DNA from: Pirellulaceae bacterium
GTDB lineage: Bacteria; Planctomycetota; Planctomycetia; Pirellulales; Pirellulaceae
DNA length: 64,000 nt
Assembly (NCBI GenBank): GCA_022448645.1
Contig: JAKVBZ010000009.1
Coordinates: forward strand, 44,849 to 108,848
Direction of reading: 5' to 3'
Shown piece after piece: positions 27,430 through 37,169 of this stretch. The notes beneath the pieces are model-generated. The model was not told the DNA's origin. It made no database searches and saw only the letters and a list, made by a program, of their open reading frames with translations. The position numbers were made by a program, and so were the translations under genes. Position 1 is the stretch's first letter, and the number at the start of each line of letters is the position of its first letter.

Positions 27430-28788
27430 ATGGCCTTTCATCAGAAATGTGACGGTACTGTAAGACGAGACTGCCTGAAGCTCGGTTTGGGAGCATTGTT
27501 GGGCGGTGGATTTGTCGATGCCTTGCGATTGGGTGGCAATGCGGCGACTGTCTCCAACCATGCCGCAGGCAAAGCGTCTTCGCAGCCGCATACCAGTGTT
27601 ATTTTGATCTGGTTGGATGGTGGACCAAGCCACTTCGAAACGTTCGATCCTAAGCCGGAGGCTCCGGCAGAAATCCGTGGTGAGTTCGATGCGATTGCCA
27701 CCAAGACACCCGGGGTTTTCTTTTCAGAAAACATGCAGCGGTTGGCCAGCATCAGTGATAAGTTTACGATTGTCCGTTCCCTGCGCCACAACCAAAACAA
27801 TCATGGTGCGGGAAACCACTATATGATGACGGGTGCTCCGACACGGATTCCCGTAAGCTGCGGTGCGTTCGTTAGTTTCCATCCCAGCTACGGGGCTGTG
27901 ACTTCGGCAGAGCGGGGAGCCCCGGACGGGCTGCCTCCCTATTTCTCAATGCCTTCGATGGCTCGTTCCGGTGGACCGAATTTTCTCGGTTCAAAGCATG
28001 CTCCTTTCGTGGTTGGTGGCGATCCCAACAGCGATTCGTTCCGCGTGCGCGACGTAAGCCTTCCTGCGGGATTAGAAGACGGACGCGATGTGAATCGACG
28101 AGAGCTGCGGCGAAAGTTCGACAGCTTGAAACGATTCCACGAAAGGGCGGCAGCCGATCCGGTGCTTGGAGTTGACGAGAATGTTCATCAAGCTGTTTCG
28201 CTGATGACCTCAGCCAAGGCACAGGAAGCCTTTGAGATTCAGAAAGAACCGGAGCATGTGCGAAGTAAATACGGACGTTCGACGGTTGGTCAACGTGCCC
28301 TGCTGGCTCGCAGGCTCGTCGAGGCAGGTGTGCCGTTTGTGACCATCGCCCACGGAGGTTGGGATGATCATGCCGATATTTTTTCGAGGTTCAAGAAACG
28401 GGCGGACAATTTTGAACCGGTCATCGCAGCACTGATCGAAGACCTTGATGAACGAGGGCTGTTGGATACGACCCTGGTGATCATGATGGGTGAATTCGGA
28501 CGTACTCCAGCAATTACCACACTGTCGGGGCACTCGGCCGCAGGAAGAGATCATTGGTCGAACGCAATGTCGATCCTGGTAGCCGGATGCGGAACGCCAG
28601 GCGGACAGATCATCGGCGCCACGGATCGTAACGGATACACAGCAGTCGACAACGTATATGGTCCCGAGAATCTAGCGTCGAGCATTTATTTAAAATTGGG
28701 AATCCAGCCCGACAAGATTCTCTACAACCGAACGGGCCGCCCAGTTCACCTCGTTAGCGATCCGCGCCCCATCAAGGAAATCATGTGA
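27430..28788 (+). CDS. Cassette 1: Tat-exported DUF1501 protein
   Basis: A 452-residue protein of the DUF1501 family, which shares the alkaline phosphatase/sulfatase fold. Near the N-terminus, VRRDCLKLGLGALLGGG is a twin-arginine signal. Family features include IWLDGGPSHFETFDPK, VRSLRHNQNNHGAGNHYMMTG, a His-rich THE-type loop AHGGWDDHADIF, and VIMMGEFGRTPAI near the C-terminus. Metal ligands are suggested by the D/H residues in these loops. The substrate is unknown; there is no sulfatase C/S-x-P-x-R motif, so no formylglycine. The ATG follows an AGAAGG site and is 15 bases after the DUF1553 stop. Confidence 0.9.
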   Translation: MAFHQKCDGTVRRDCLKLGLGALLGGGFVDALRLGGNAATVSNHAAGKASSQPHTSVILIWLDGGPSHFETFDPKPEAPAEIRGEFDAIATKTPGVFFSENMQRLASISDKFTIVRSLRHNQNNHGAGNHYMMTGAPTRIPVSCGAFVSFHPSYGAVTSAERGAPDGLPPYFSMPSMARSGGPNFLGSKHAPFVVGGDPNSDSFRVRDVSLPAGLEDGRDVNRRELRRKFDSLKRFHERAAADPVLGVDENVHQAVSLMTSAKAQEAFEIQKEPEHVRSKYGRSTVGQRALLARRLVEAGVPFVTIAHGGWDDHADIFSRFKKRADNFEPVIAALIEDLDERGLLDTTLVIMMGEFGRTPAITTLSGHSAAGRDHWSNAMSILVAGCGTPGGQIIGATDRNGYTAVDNVYGPENLASSIYLKLGIQPDKILYNRTGRPVHLVSDPRPIKEIM

Positions 28789-30461
28789 TCTGTCGTTTGC
28801 TCTCAGGGGTAATCTTGGCAGGCCTGGCACCAGCGATCGGTTTGTCTGCGGCGCCAAAACTGGATCGGCTTTACCCGGCTGGTGGACAGCGAGGTACGGA
28901 AGTGGTCACCACCTGCACTGGGGAATTTCCTTGGCCAGTGAAGGCTTGGGCTCCTGGCGTTGACGTTATTGCCAAAGAAGAAAAAGGTCAACTGTCGGTG
29001 ACCATTCCGGCCGACTTGGCTGCGGACCAAGTGTGGATCCGACTCTTTAACGAAGAAGGCATTTCTGCCGCCGTTCCGTTTTTGATTGACAACCTGCCAG
29101 AGCTGAGCGAAGAAGAGCCCAATAACACCAGGACTGAGGCGCACGTGCTGGAAGGCCAGCGTGCGGTCGTCAACGGAAAACTGGAAAGTGGTGCAGATGT
29201 CGATGCGTTCGTGATGACGTTGGAACAGGGACAGGTGCTGGTGGCGTCCATCGATGCCAATAGGCGATTGGGTTCCCCCATGGATGCCATTCTACAGGTG
29301 GTCACGCCAGATGGATTTGTCTTGGCAGAGAATCACGACGACGTAGGTCTTGATCCGCGAGTCGCCTACACAGCGACCGAGTCGGGGCCGCATGTCGTAC
29401 GCTTGTTCGCATTTCCTTCCAGTCCTAACTCATCGATCTCATTCAATAGTGGCGCTGCGCATATTTATCGGTTAACCGTGACGACTGGTCCGTACATTAT
29501 CAACGCGATCCCGCTGGCGGTGAACCAGGCAGACGTGGGCGAGGTTGCCGTTGCCGGATGGAACATCCCCACGGATGCGAAGCTGCCTGTGAGTGCCTGG
29601 GGTAACGGTTCCTCGCTAGCAGACTATCCGACTTGGGAAGACTTTGATCTTCGGCGAGTTGCGCCAAACTTCCGGCGAGGTGTTGCTTTCTCGCCCGAAT
29701 TTAGTGGCGCGGCACACGTGCGACTGGTCCCACATGATGTCGCCGTGGTCAGCTGTGATGGCGAGTCACAGGACCTGTCACCGTTGGAAGCACCCTGTGC
29801 AGTGACTGGCCGTTTGCTGCTGCCGGGTGAGATTGATGAATTCCGCTTCCCATTAAAGCAAGGGCAGCGAGTACTTATCTCGGTCGAATCCCAAAACCTA
29901 AATCTGCCTCTGTCCCCCACCGTCAAACTTACCGATCCTTCCGGTAAAGTGATTAGTGAAGTCAACCAACCAAACCAACCGAACAAAGCATTCATCGCGC
30001 ACGACGTCGCAGTGGACGGTGAATATCGCGTGACCGTCGGCGAGCATTTTCGCCACGGTGGCCCACGCTATTTCTATGGTTTGACTGTTTTGTTGGAGGA
30101 GCCCAACTTTGACCTAACTGCCAACGTCGATGCGATTGTGGTCTCTACGGACAAGCCGGCCGAGCTCGAAATCAGTATCAATCGCCGCTCGTCGCTTCAA
30201 GCCGGCCCCGGGCCAATTACAATAGAGGCGTTGGGATTGCCCGCCGGAATCGTTGCGCCGCCGGTTGTATCCCAGATCGAGGGTGATACGTCCGGAAAAG
30301 TGAAGATGAAGTTTTCGACATCCGGCATCGGTTACTTCGCCGGACCGATCCGTATCGTCGGTACGACAAACGAACCAGAGGAAATCAGACGGACGGTGCG
30401 AACTCCCGGTCGATTGGGTCACCGCTTCGATGCGATTTGGGTGACCAGTAAGGCCAAGTAA
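28785..30461 (+). CDS. Cassette 1: secreted pre-peptidase C-terminal (PPC)-like beta-sandwich protein
   Basis: A 558-residue protein with a signal peptide (VILAGLAPAIGLSA). The first mature residues (PKLDRLYPAGGQRGTEV) resemble an IPT/TIG-like Ig fold. A PPC-type domain lies at about 110-215 (EEPNNTRTEAHVLE, then DVDAFVMTLEQGQVLVASID), and a second PPC-like segment at ~355-440 (GEIDEFRFPLKQGQRVLISV). PPC domains are non-catalytic and aid secretion or binding. The GTG start overlaps the DUF1501 stop by four bases (GTGA), so translation is coupled. No enzymatic residues identified; probably a structural partner of the two preceding proteins. Confidence 0.82.
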   Translation: MICRLLSGVILAGLAPAIGLSAAPKLDRLYPAGGQRGTEVVTTCTGEFPWPVKAWAPGVDVIAKEEKGQLSVTIPADLAADQVWIRLFNEEGISAAVPFLIDNLPELSEEEPNNTRTEAHVLEGQRAVVNGKLESGADVDAFVMTLEQGQVLVASIDANRRLGSPMDAILQVVTPDGFVLAENHDDVGLDPRVAYTATESGPHVVRLFAFPSSPNSSISFNSGAAHIYRLTVTTGPYIINAIPLAVNQADVGEVAVAGWNIPTDAKLPVSAWGNGSSLADYPTWEDFDLRRVAPNFRRGVAFSPEFSGAAHVRLVPHDVAVVSCDGESQDLSPLEAPCAVTGRLLLPGEIDEFRFPLKQGQRVLISVESQNLNLPLSPTVKLTDPSGKVISEVNQPNQPNKAFIAHDVAVDGEYRVTVGEHFRHGGPRYFYGLTVLLEEPNFDLTANVDAIVVSTDKPAELEISINRRSSLQAGPGPITIEALGLPAGIVAPPVVSQIEGDTSGKVKMKFSTSGIGYFAGPIRIVGTTNEPEEIRRTVRTPGRLGHRFDAIWVTSKAK

Positions 30462-30489
30462 GATCGGACGATTGGACAGTCAGGTATCC

Positions 30490-33400
30490 ATGCCGATACA
30501 CACCACATTTCGAATCTCCCGATGCTTCCCGATCGTCCTTTTGGTGGCAGGGGTTGGATTTGGGAAGTTCACCCAGCTTTCTGCGAACGAAGTATCGAAA
30601 AACGACGAAGTTGCTGTCAACACAGAGGTCGACCAGAAGCAGCCCGTCGACTTTCAAAAGCATATCTTGCCGATTCTGCGACAAAAGTGTCTGGCTTGTC
30701 ACAACAGCACGGATGCGGATAGCGAACTCGTTTTGGAGACGCCAGCAAGCATCCTACAAGGCGGATTGGAAGGTCCCGCCGTGGTGGCTGGGAACAGCGA
30801 AGAAAGCCTGCTGGTGCGGCTCGTATCTGGCCAAGAGGAGCCTTCGATGCCACCCGCAGACAATGACGTTGGCGCCCAGCCTCTGACTCCGGAAGAACTT
30901 GGTTGGATCAAGAAGTGGATTGACGAAGGTGCTCAAGGGAGCACACTCCAAGCGCCGTCGAGAATTAGGTGGCGGGCCTTGCCTGAGCAAGTGCATCCCA
31001 TTTATTCGGTGGCGATATCGCCAGATGGTCAGTATGCCGCGGCAGGACGAGGCAATCAAATATTCTTGTACCACATACCGACGAAACGGCAGGTCGGAGA
31101 GCTCCACGATCCGTCTCTGCGCTCGGACGGTGACACTAAGTTCGGCAACAACGTTGCCCATCGCGATCTGGTGCATTCGCTACGGTTTTCTCCGGATAAC
31201 CAATTGCTTGTTTCTGGTGGGTACGGTGTCGTCAAATTCTGGAGCCGCAAGAATTCACAGCAAAAAGGCGTATTGAAGGAGTTGGCAACAGGCGTTCACG
31301 CGCTAGCCGTCAGTTCCGATGGCCGATGGGTGGTTGTGGGCGAAGAGACTGGCCAGGTCAAAATCTACGAATTGGCTACCAACGAGCTACGCCATACGCT
31401 GACGGGGCATACGGATAGAGTGAGCAGTGTATCTTTCGGACCCGATGGACGCATGGTGGCGACTGCATCTCGAGATCAGACAGTGCGAATGTGGCACGTG
31501 GAAGACGGGCAGTCGCGTGGTCAGCGGGACTTGCCGACGCCCGTGAATGCGGTGTCATTTGTCCAGGCGGGTGCGTATTTGGCTGCTGCGGGAGACGATC
31601 ATCTCGTCCACGTATGGAAGGTGCCAGAAGCCACCACGGATCCAAATGCCATCGAGGCGTTAGAGCCTGTGCAGACCTGGGAAGGACATTCGGGTGCGGT
31701 TACCTCACTGGCTGGGATTCCCGGTACGAATCGGCTTCTGTCAGGTAGTGCCGATGGATCACTGCGAGTATGGGATCTCGAATCGGGCAAGCAGGTCGCC
31801 AGTATGGATCACGGAGGTCCCGTAACGGCCGTGGCCGTCCGGACAGACGGCCAGCGTTTTGCATCCGCGAGCTCCAACCACACGGCCAAGATTTGGAGTG
31901 CCGAAAAAGCGGAGGCAATTGCCGAACTGCATGGAGACTTGCCTGCACAGATACGGATTCAGGTCGCCACACGGGCAGTTGAAGTCGCCGATCGCCACGT
32001 CAAGGAACTCCAAAGCGAACTCGAAGCGGCCAAGAAGAACAAGGAGGCCGAAGACAAGAATCTACAAACCGCCACAGAGAATCATGAGAAACTCAGTGCA
32101 GAATTGACTGAAAAAACGGCAGCCGCCGAAAAAGCGATGGCTCAGCTGGCCGCTGGTGAACAAGCCGTGGAAGCGGTCAAACAACGTGTTAAGCAGGCCG
32201 CTGTGGACAAAACGAATGCGGAACAAGCGATTCAGGCCGCGACCGAAGCGATCCAGCAAGCAGAACAAGATTCTCGTGGCGCCGAGCAATACTTGGCTGA
32301 CGTTCCTGCCGCGTCCAAGTTAGCTGCCGACGCGTTGACCAGTGGTATCAGCCAACTCGAAGAGGTGGCTTCTGAACAGGAAGGCAATCAAGCCCTGACT
32401 GACTTAGCGATGTCCCTGAAGCAACTGATTCAAAAGCAATTGGATCAGTTGCAACATACGGCCGAGCAGGCTAAGACCAACGCAGACAAAGCATTAGCCT
32501 CAGCTCAGAAGCAGAAACAAACTGCTGAGTCTGAAAAGCAAAGAGCCGAAGAAGCCATTTCCCAAACGCAGAAAGACTCGCAGCAGAAAGAAGAACAGCA
32601 AAAGGAATTGGTGACAGCGAATCAAAAGGCCAACGAAGAAAAGGAGCAAGCAGTCGGGAGCGTGGAAGAGGCGGTTCAGGTAGTGCAGCGCAAAACGGAT
32701 TCTGTACAAAGGGCCGCCGAGCAGATCCAATCTCGCGAAGCAGAGCACAAAAAACATGAAGAAGAACAGCAGGCTGCCCAGGCAAAATTGGAAACGATCA
32801 AGCAGGAAGCTGCTGCGGCAGAACAGCCTGTTTTGGCGATTGCTTTTTCGCGAGATGGACACCGTGTCGCGACCGGGGGTCAAGACCAGGTGGTACGCAT
32901 CTGGGATGCAGAGACCGGTGTGGCGATCGATCGTTACCAGGGGCATGCCTCACCGATTCGCGGTATGAGCTTTGCCCCGAACGGGGATCTAGTTTCGATC
33001 GCATCCGAACCGCACGCAGTCGTGTGGGAGACAAAACCGACATGGACACTGACGCGCACACTTGGCACCGACAAAAGTGATTCTGTCATTGCCGGTCGCG
33101 TGACAGCACTTGGTTTTAACCAAGATGGCTCCTTGCTGGCTACGGGTGCAGGGATTCCATCACGGAGTGGCCAACTGCAGATGTGGAAAGTCGCGGACGG
33201 CACCTTGGTCAAAGAGATAGCCGACGCTCATCGCGATACAGTGTTCGGTGTCGCTTTTTCGCCAGACGGGGCTCAATTGGCAAGTTGCGGAGCCGATCGT
33301 ATGGTCTTGACCTTTCATGCCGACAGTGGAAAACAGATACGGACGTTCGAGGGCCATACACATCACGTGTTGGACGTCAGTTGGAGATGTGATGGTCGTG

Positions 33401-33729
33401 TCCTAGCGACCTGTGGGGCGGATAACGTGATCAAAGTTTGGAATGTGCGGACAGGAGTCCAGTCTCGATCCATCCGAGGGTTTGACAAGGAAGTCACCGC
33501 AGTGCGGTTCGTCGGCACCAGCGACAACGTGGCCGTTTGCAGTGGCGATACACGGGTTAAGTTCAAAAACACAGAGGATGGCAAGAACCAGGCCGACTTT
33601 GCTGGTCCCGCGGATTTTGTCCATGCAATGGATGTCAGCGCCGATGGTTCGATCGTTGGCGCGGGTGGGCACGAGAGCATATTGTGGCTGTGGAACAGCG
33701 ACGGAAGTGCTTTGACGACCTTCAAGTAG
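30490..33729 (+). CDS. Cassette 1: cytochrome-like (PSCyt1) / WD40 / coiled-coil / WD40 protein
   Basis: A ~1079-residue exported protein. A signal peptide (IVLLVAGVGFGKFTQLSA) is followed by a PSCyt1 planctomycete cytochrome-like domain with RQKCLACHNS (CXXCH near residue 67) and SMPP about 60 residues later, whose Met could be the second haem ligand. Residues ~165-490 hold about six WD40 repeats (HTDRVSSVSFGPDGR, ASRDQTVRMWHVED). Residues ~495-775 are a long Ala/Gln/Glu/Lys-rich coiled coil. Residues ~780-1079 return to WD40 repeats (AFSRDGHRVATGGQDQVVRIW), so the coiled coil may link two propellers or be inserted in one. Start 30490 (ATG); a TTG at 30472 is possible. Last gene of the operon. 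Confidence 0.87.
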   Translation: MPIHTTFRISRCFPIVLLVAGVGFGKFTQLSANEVSKNDEVAVNTEVDQKQPVDFQKHILPILRQKCLACHNSTDADSELVLETPASILQGGLEGPAVVAGNSEESLLVRLVSGQEEPSMPPADNDVGAQPLTPEELGWIKKWIDEGAQGSTLQAPSRIRWRALPEQVHPIYSVAISPDGQYAAAGRGNQIFLYHIPTKRQVGELHDPSLRSDGDTKFGNNVAHRDLVHSLRFSPDNQLLVSGGYGVVKFWSRKNSQQKGVLKELATGVHALAVSSDGRWVVVGEETGQVKIYELATNELRHTLTGHTDRVSSVSFGPDGRMVATASRDQTVRMWHVEDGQSRGQRDLPTPVNAVSFVQAGAYLAAAGDDHLVHVWKVPEATTDPNAIEALEPVQTWEGHSGAVTSLAGIPGTNRLLSGSADGSLRVWDLESGKQVASMDHGGPVTAVAVRTDGQRFASASSNHTAKIWSAEKAEAIAELHGDLPAQIRIQVATRAVEVADRHVKELQSELEAAKKNKEAEDKNLQTATENHEKLSAELTEKTAAAEKAMAQLAAGEQAVEAVKQRVKQAAVDKTNAEQAIQAATEAIQQAEQDSRGAEQYLADVPAASKLAADALTSGISQLEEVASEQEGNQALTDLAMSLKQLIQKQLDQLQHTAEQAKTNADKALASAQKQKQTAESEKQRAEEAISQTQKDSQQKEEQQKELVTANQKANEEKEQAVGSVEEAVQVVQRKTDSVQRAAEQIQSREAEHKKHEEEQQAAQAKLETIKQEAAAAEQPVLAIAFSRDGHRVATGGQDQVVRIWDAETGVAIDRYQGHASPIRGMSFAPNGDLVSIASEPHAVVWETKPTWTLTRTLGTDKSDSVIAGRVTALGFNQDGSLLATGAGIPSRSGQLQMWKVADGTLVKEIADAHRDTVFGVAFSPDGAQLASCGADRMVLTFHADSGKQIRTFEGHTHHVLDVSWRCDGRVLATCGADNVIKVWNVRTGVQSRSIRGFDKEVTAVRFVGTSDNVAVCSGDTRVKFKNTEDGKNQADFAGPADFVHAMDVSADGSIVGAGGHESILWLWNSDGSALTTFK

Positions 33730-33787
33730 TCGCACTAGAAGGTTGTCAGACACTGTTGGTAGAGCTTAGACCCATAAGAGGAAACGG

Positions 33788-35132
33788 ATGTTCCTTCATT
33801 TAGAAACGAATTTAAAATCCACTAGACACGGGGTGCTAGCCCAACACCACCGATGGTGGTTTCTTTATCCTCCTTCCAGTAGGTTCGTGAGGAACGAGCG
33901 CCTCGAGCAGATCTTTTCCTGGAAACTGCTCTTAGTTGTCTTTCTCATGGTGACCGCTGTTGTCGAAGCGGACGAGATTCAGCCCAGGCGCATCGCAGGT
34001 ATTACGTCTACCTATTTTCAGAATGCCCATGCTGATGTCATCCTCACCAGGTTGTTGCGCACAGACAGCATGGACGATCAAGGACGCATCTTGCCTTTAC
34101 GATTGACATCACTATTCACCGACCAAGTCGATGTGGATGATCTCAGTCGACCCTATAGCAAACAGTTTGGTTTCTCCATTTACGACTCCATTTCTGCTAC
34201 CCTCACCCAAAACACGGACCGATTGGCGGTGGATGGCGTTCTATTCATTCTGGAACAAGGAACGTATCCGATGTCTCCGTTGGGGCAGACCTTGTATCCC
34301 AAACGGCGGATGTTCACTGAAATCGTCGAGACTTTTAAACGAACTGGCCAAGTGGTGCCCGTATTTTATGACAAACATTTGTCCCACAACTGGGAAGACG
34401 CCAAGTGGATATATGAGACCGCCAAGAAGATGCAGATCCCTCTTATCGCTGGCTCGTCTCTGCCGACAACATGGCGCTATCCACCGGAAGATGTCGAGCG
34501 TGGAGCCGAGCTGATCTTTTGGAGGGGTGGAAGGATACGGGTTTCATGCGCTCGAGGTCGTTCAATCGTTGTCCGAGCGACGGAAGGGTGGCGAAACAGG
34601 AGTCCAGTCGGTGCAAGCCATTGAGGGAGCCGCCGTGTGGGAAGCAGGAGAACAAGGAGTCTATGATCGGCAGTTGCTCAACGAAGCTCTATCTCGATTG
34701 CGGCATCCTCCCGTTTCCGGAGAGCGATCTTTGAAAGACAAGGTAAAGCACCCGTTGCTCTTCATTGTCGATTATCACGATGGCCTGCGAGCGAATGTGT
34801 TGATTCTGAGTGGGGCCGTCGGAGAGTGGGCAGCAGCCTGGCGCAACACCGAAGAACAGACTCGATCTGCCCTGATTGCATCGCAACATACCAAACCGTA
34901 CATGCATTTTGCGCATCTGTGTCAGGGGATCGAATCGATGATGCTGACGGGTGAGCCGACTTGGCCGGTGGAAAGGACGTTGCTTACCAGTGGTATGCTG
35001 GAAGCCCTTTTAATCTCGTTGCATGACGAAGGTCGCCGAGTCGAAACGCCTTGGCTGGACGTGCGCTATGAATCAAATTGGGACTGGCAACAACCATCAC
35101 CCTGGCCGGTTTTCACTCCTGAGACAAAATAA
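33788..35132 (+). pseudogene. Secreted planctomycete protein broken by a frameshift
   Basis: Two frames together encode one protein. The first part runs to about 34513 (signal peptide KLLLVVFLMVTAVVEA; RIAGITSTYFQNAHADVILTRL; PVFYDKHLSHNWEDAKW; AGSSLPTTWRYP; ends ERGAEL). The second continues from about 34515 in another frame (SFGGVEGYGFHALEVVQSL, then RRKGGETGVQSVQ) to the stop at 35130-35132. At the junction only one base separates the GAEL codons from the SFGG codons. As I recall the family, intact members have several residues there, so I infer a deletion of about 14-17 bases. The family is a secreted protein of unknown function found in planctomycetes and some other environmental bacteria. 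Start could be the ATG at 33788 (GAGG upstream) or the GTG at 33886. A sequencing error is possible but does not explain missing codons. Confidence 0.75.
33846..33866 (+). terminator. Terminator- or attenuator-like hairpin
   Basis: ACCACC-GAT-GGTGGT is a perfect 6-bp stem with a 3-base loop, followed immediately by TTCTTT. It lies about 115 bases after the last cassette 1 gene, so it could end that transcript. It also lies inside the longest frame of the next gene, which would fit better if that gene starts at the GTG at 33886. The stem is short, so confidence is limited. Confidence 0.35.
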
Positions 35133-35301
35133 GCATTAGCACTCGTTATGTTTTGCTGCATGGTTCTCTTGCAGTGGCAGTGAGGCTGTCTCCAGCGATC
35201 CGAACTTCAGTCCCCCGATGACTGGTGAACAACACGCTGGTTTGCTTTACTGGCAGCACCCGTTACACTGTAAGGCTTTCACCGTTTGGACGGTCGATAC
35301 C

Positions 35302-36330
35302 ATGCAAGCCATTTCCTTAATACAGCCTCGCCGGTTTGAGCGAGTCGAGATTGACGATCCAGGTCATCCAGGTCCTGGAGAAGCGTTGGTGCGGACTGTG
35401 CGAATGGGCGTTTGCGGCACGGACATCAGCGGATATTTAGGCAAAATGCCGTTCTTCGGTTACCCCCGAATTCTAGGGCACGAGTTGGGTGTCGAAGTCC
35501 TTGAATTAGGAGACGAAGTTACCCATTTGCAGCCTGGGGACCGTTGCAGTGTCGAACCGTATCTGAACTGCGGCCAATGTTTTGCTTGCCGTCACGAAAA
35601 ATTCAACTGTTGCGAAACGCTTAAGGTGCTCGGCGTCATGATCGACGGGGGACTGTGTGAGCGTATTGTGATTCGCGCCGACAAACTCCACCCGTCGAAA
35701 AAGCTTTCTTATGATCAGTTGGCCTTGGTGGAAATGTTGGGTATTGGTTCCCATGCGACAGAGCGCGCCAAACCCGAGACCGGAGATCACGTGCTGATCA
35801 TCGGAGCGGGACCCATCGGGATGTCCACGCTGGAGTTCACCCGATTGACTGGCGCACACATCACCATGATGGACATTAATGAAGCCCGCCTTGAATTCTG
35901 TCGGCGGAGCTATGGCATCGAACACACTCTTGTTTTTCCTGGTGACGGCAGCGAGCTGGAACAGATGAAATCGATCACCCAAGGTGACATGTATCGAGTG
36001 GTGTACGATGCAACAGGCAGCCATCTTTCCATGGCCGGTGCTGTCAACTATCTTACTCACACCGGACGGCTGATCTATGTGGGCATCTCGAACGACGAGA
36101 TTCCAATCCGGCACGGAGCCATGCATCTCCGCGAAGCGACGATCCTGTCTTCCCGCAATGCTTTACCAGCAGATTTCAAACGGATCATTCAGTTAATCGA
36201 AGACGGTACAATTGATACGGATACTTGGATTTCTCACCGCACCTCGATGCACGATGTCGTCGATGAATTTGATTCGTTGACCAGGCCAGAAACCGGTGTG
36301 ATCAAGGCGATTATTGAAGTAGGAGACTAA
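35302..36330 (+). CDS. Zinc-dependent medium-chain dehydrogenase (threonine/sorbitol dehydrogenase type)
   Basis: A ~342-residue MDR-family alcohol dehydrogenase. The catalytic zinc site is built from the Cys in GVCGTDISGY and the GHE of ILGHELGVEV. The structural zinc ligands are CGQCFACRHEKFNCC. The NAD(P) Rossmann motif is VLIIGAGPIGMSTLEF. The family oxidises secondary alcohols of sugars, polyols or amino acids. The ATG at 35302 (MQAISLIQPRRF) matches usual family starts; an in-frame ATG at 35218 would add 28 unlikely residues. It heads a run of catabolic genes and is three bases ahead of the TIM-barrel isomerase, pointing to polyol or sugar-acid breakdown. Confidence 0.88.
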   Translation: MQAISLIQPRRFERVEIDDPGHPGPGEALVRTVRMGVCGTDISGYLGKMPFFGYPRILGHELGVEVLELGDEVTHLQPGDRCSVEPYLNCGQCFACRHEKFNCCETLKVLGVMIDGGLCERIVIRADKLHPSKKLSYDQLALVEMLGIGSHATERAKPETGDHVLIIGAGPIGMSTLEFTRLTGAHITMMDINEARLEFCRRSYGIEHTLVFPGDGSELEQMKSITQGDMYRVVYDATGSHLSMAGAVNYLTHTGRLIYVGISNDEIPIRHGAMHLREATILSSRNALPADFKRIIQLIEDGTIDTDTWISHRTSMHDVVDEFDSLTRPETGVIKAIIEVGD

Positions 36331-36333
36331 GCG

Positions 36334-37149
36334 ATGATCCAGTCATGTGTCACCATCAGCTTGGTCGAACAAGCACGCGGCGGGCCGTTTGTTTATTGGG
36401 ATGATTTGGCCAGTGGATGCCAGCAAGCTGCAGAGCTCGGTTTCGATGCTGTCGAGATTTTTGCTCCGTCACCCGATGCTGTGAATCCTTCACAATTGAG
36501 AGAATTGTTGGATACACATCAATTGCGTTTGGCGGCTGTCGGAACTGGTGCCGGTTGGGTCATCCAAGGGCTCAGTTTGACGGCTGCTGATGCAGGGGTT
36601 CGGCAGCAAGCACAGTCTTTCGTCCGCTCCATCATTGATTTTGGTGGACCGTTTGGAGCGATGACTATCATTGGTTCCATGCAGGGCAGTTGGAGCTCGG
36701 AAGTGGATCGAGAAACGGCGTTGGGGTATCTTTCAGAAGCCCTCCATCAGCTCGGTGACTATGCGAAAAACTACCATGTGCCGCTGATCTACGAGCCGCT
36801 GAATCGGTATGAGACTAACTTGGTCAATACCATTGCCGACGGCGTTACGTTACTGCAATCCTTGTCGACCGACAACGTGCGTCTGTTGGCGGACTTGTTC
36901 CATATGAACATTGAAGAAGTCGATCCGGCTGTCGCCATCCGCGAAGGTGGCGACATGATTGGCCATGTGCACTTCGTCGATTCAAACCGCCAGGCTGCCG
37001 GGCGAGGCCATCTGAATTATGAACCGATTGTCACGTCGCTGCGAGAAATTCAGTACGATGGGTACCTTTCGGCCGAAGCGCTTGCTGTCCCTGATTCAGA
37101 TGCAGCCGCCCGACAGACGATTCAGGCATTTCGAGAACACTTTGCTTAG
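36334..37149 (+). CDS. Sugar phosphate isomerase/epimerase (AP endonuclease 2-type TIM barrel)
   Basis: A 271-residue TIM-barrel protein of the xylose-isomerase-like superfamily. Metal-site residues are visible in LIYEPLNRYE (Glu), LADLFHMNIEE (Asp and His) and GHVHFVDSNR (His), and the C-terminal strand has YLSAEAL with another Glu. Such enzymes isomerise or epimerise sugars and related keto compounds in the cytoplasm. A good AGGAG site precedes the ATG, which lies three bases after the dehydrogenase stop, so the two are translated from one message. The substrate is unknown. Confidence 0.87.
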   Translation: MIQSCVTISLVEQARGGPFVYWDDLASGCQQAAELGFDAVEIFAPSPDAVNPSQLRELLDTHQLRLAAVGTGAGWVIQGLSLTAADAGVRQQAQSFVRSIIDFGGPFGAMTIIGSMQGSWSSEVDRETALGYLSEALHQLGDYAKNYHVPLIYEPLNRYETNLVNTIADGVTLLQSLSTDNVRLLADLFHMNIEEVDPAVAIREGGDMIGHVHFVDSNRQAAGRGHLNYEPIVTSLREIQYDGYLSAEALAVPDSDAAARQTIQAFREHFA

Positions 37150-37169
37150 TATTCGCTTTCGGAAAATCG

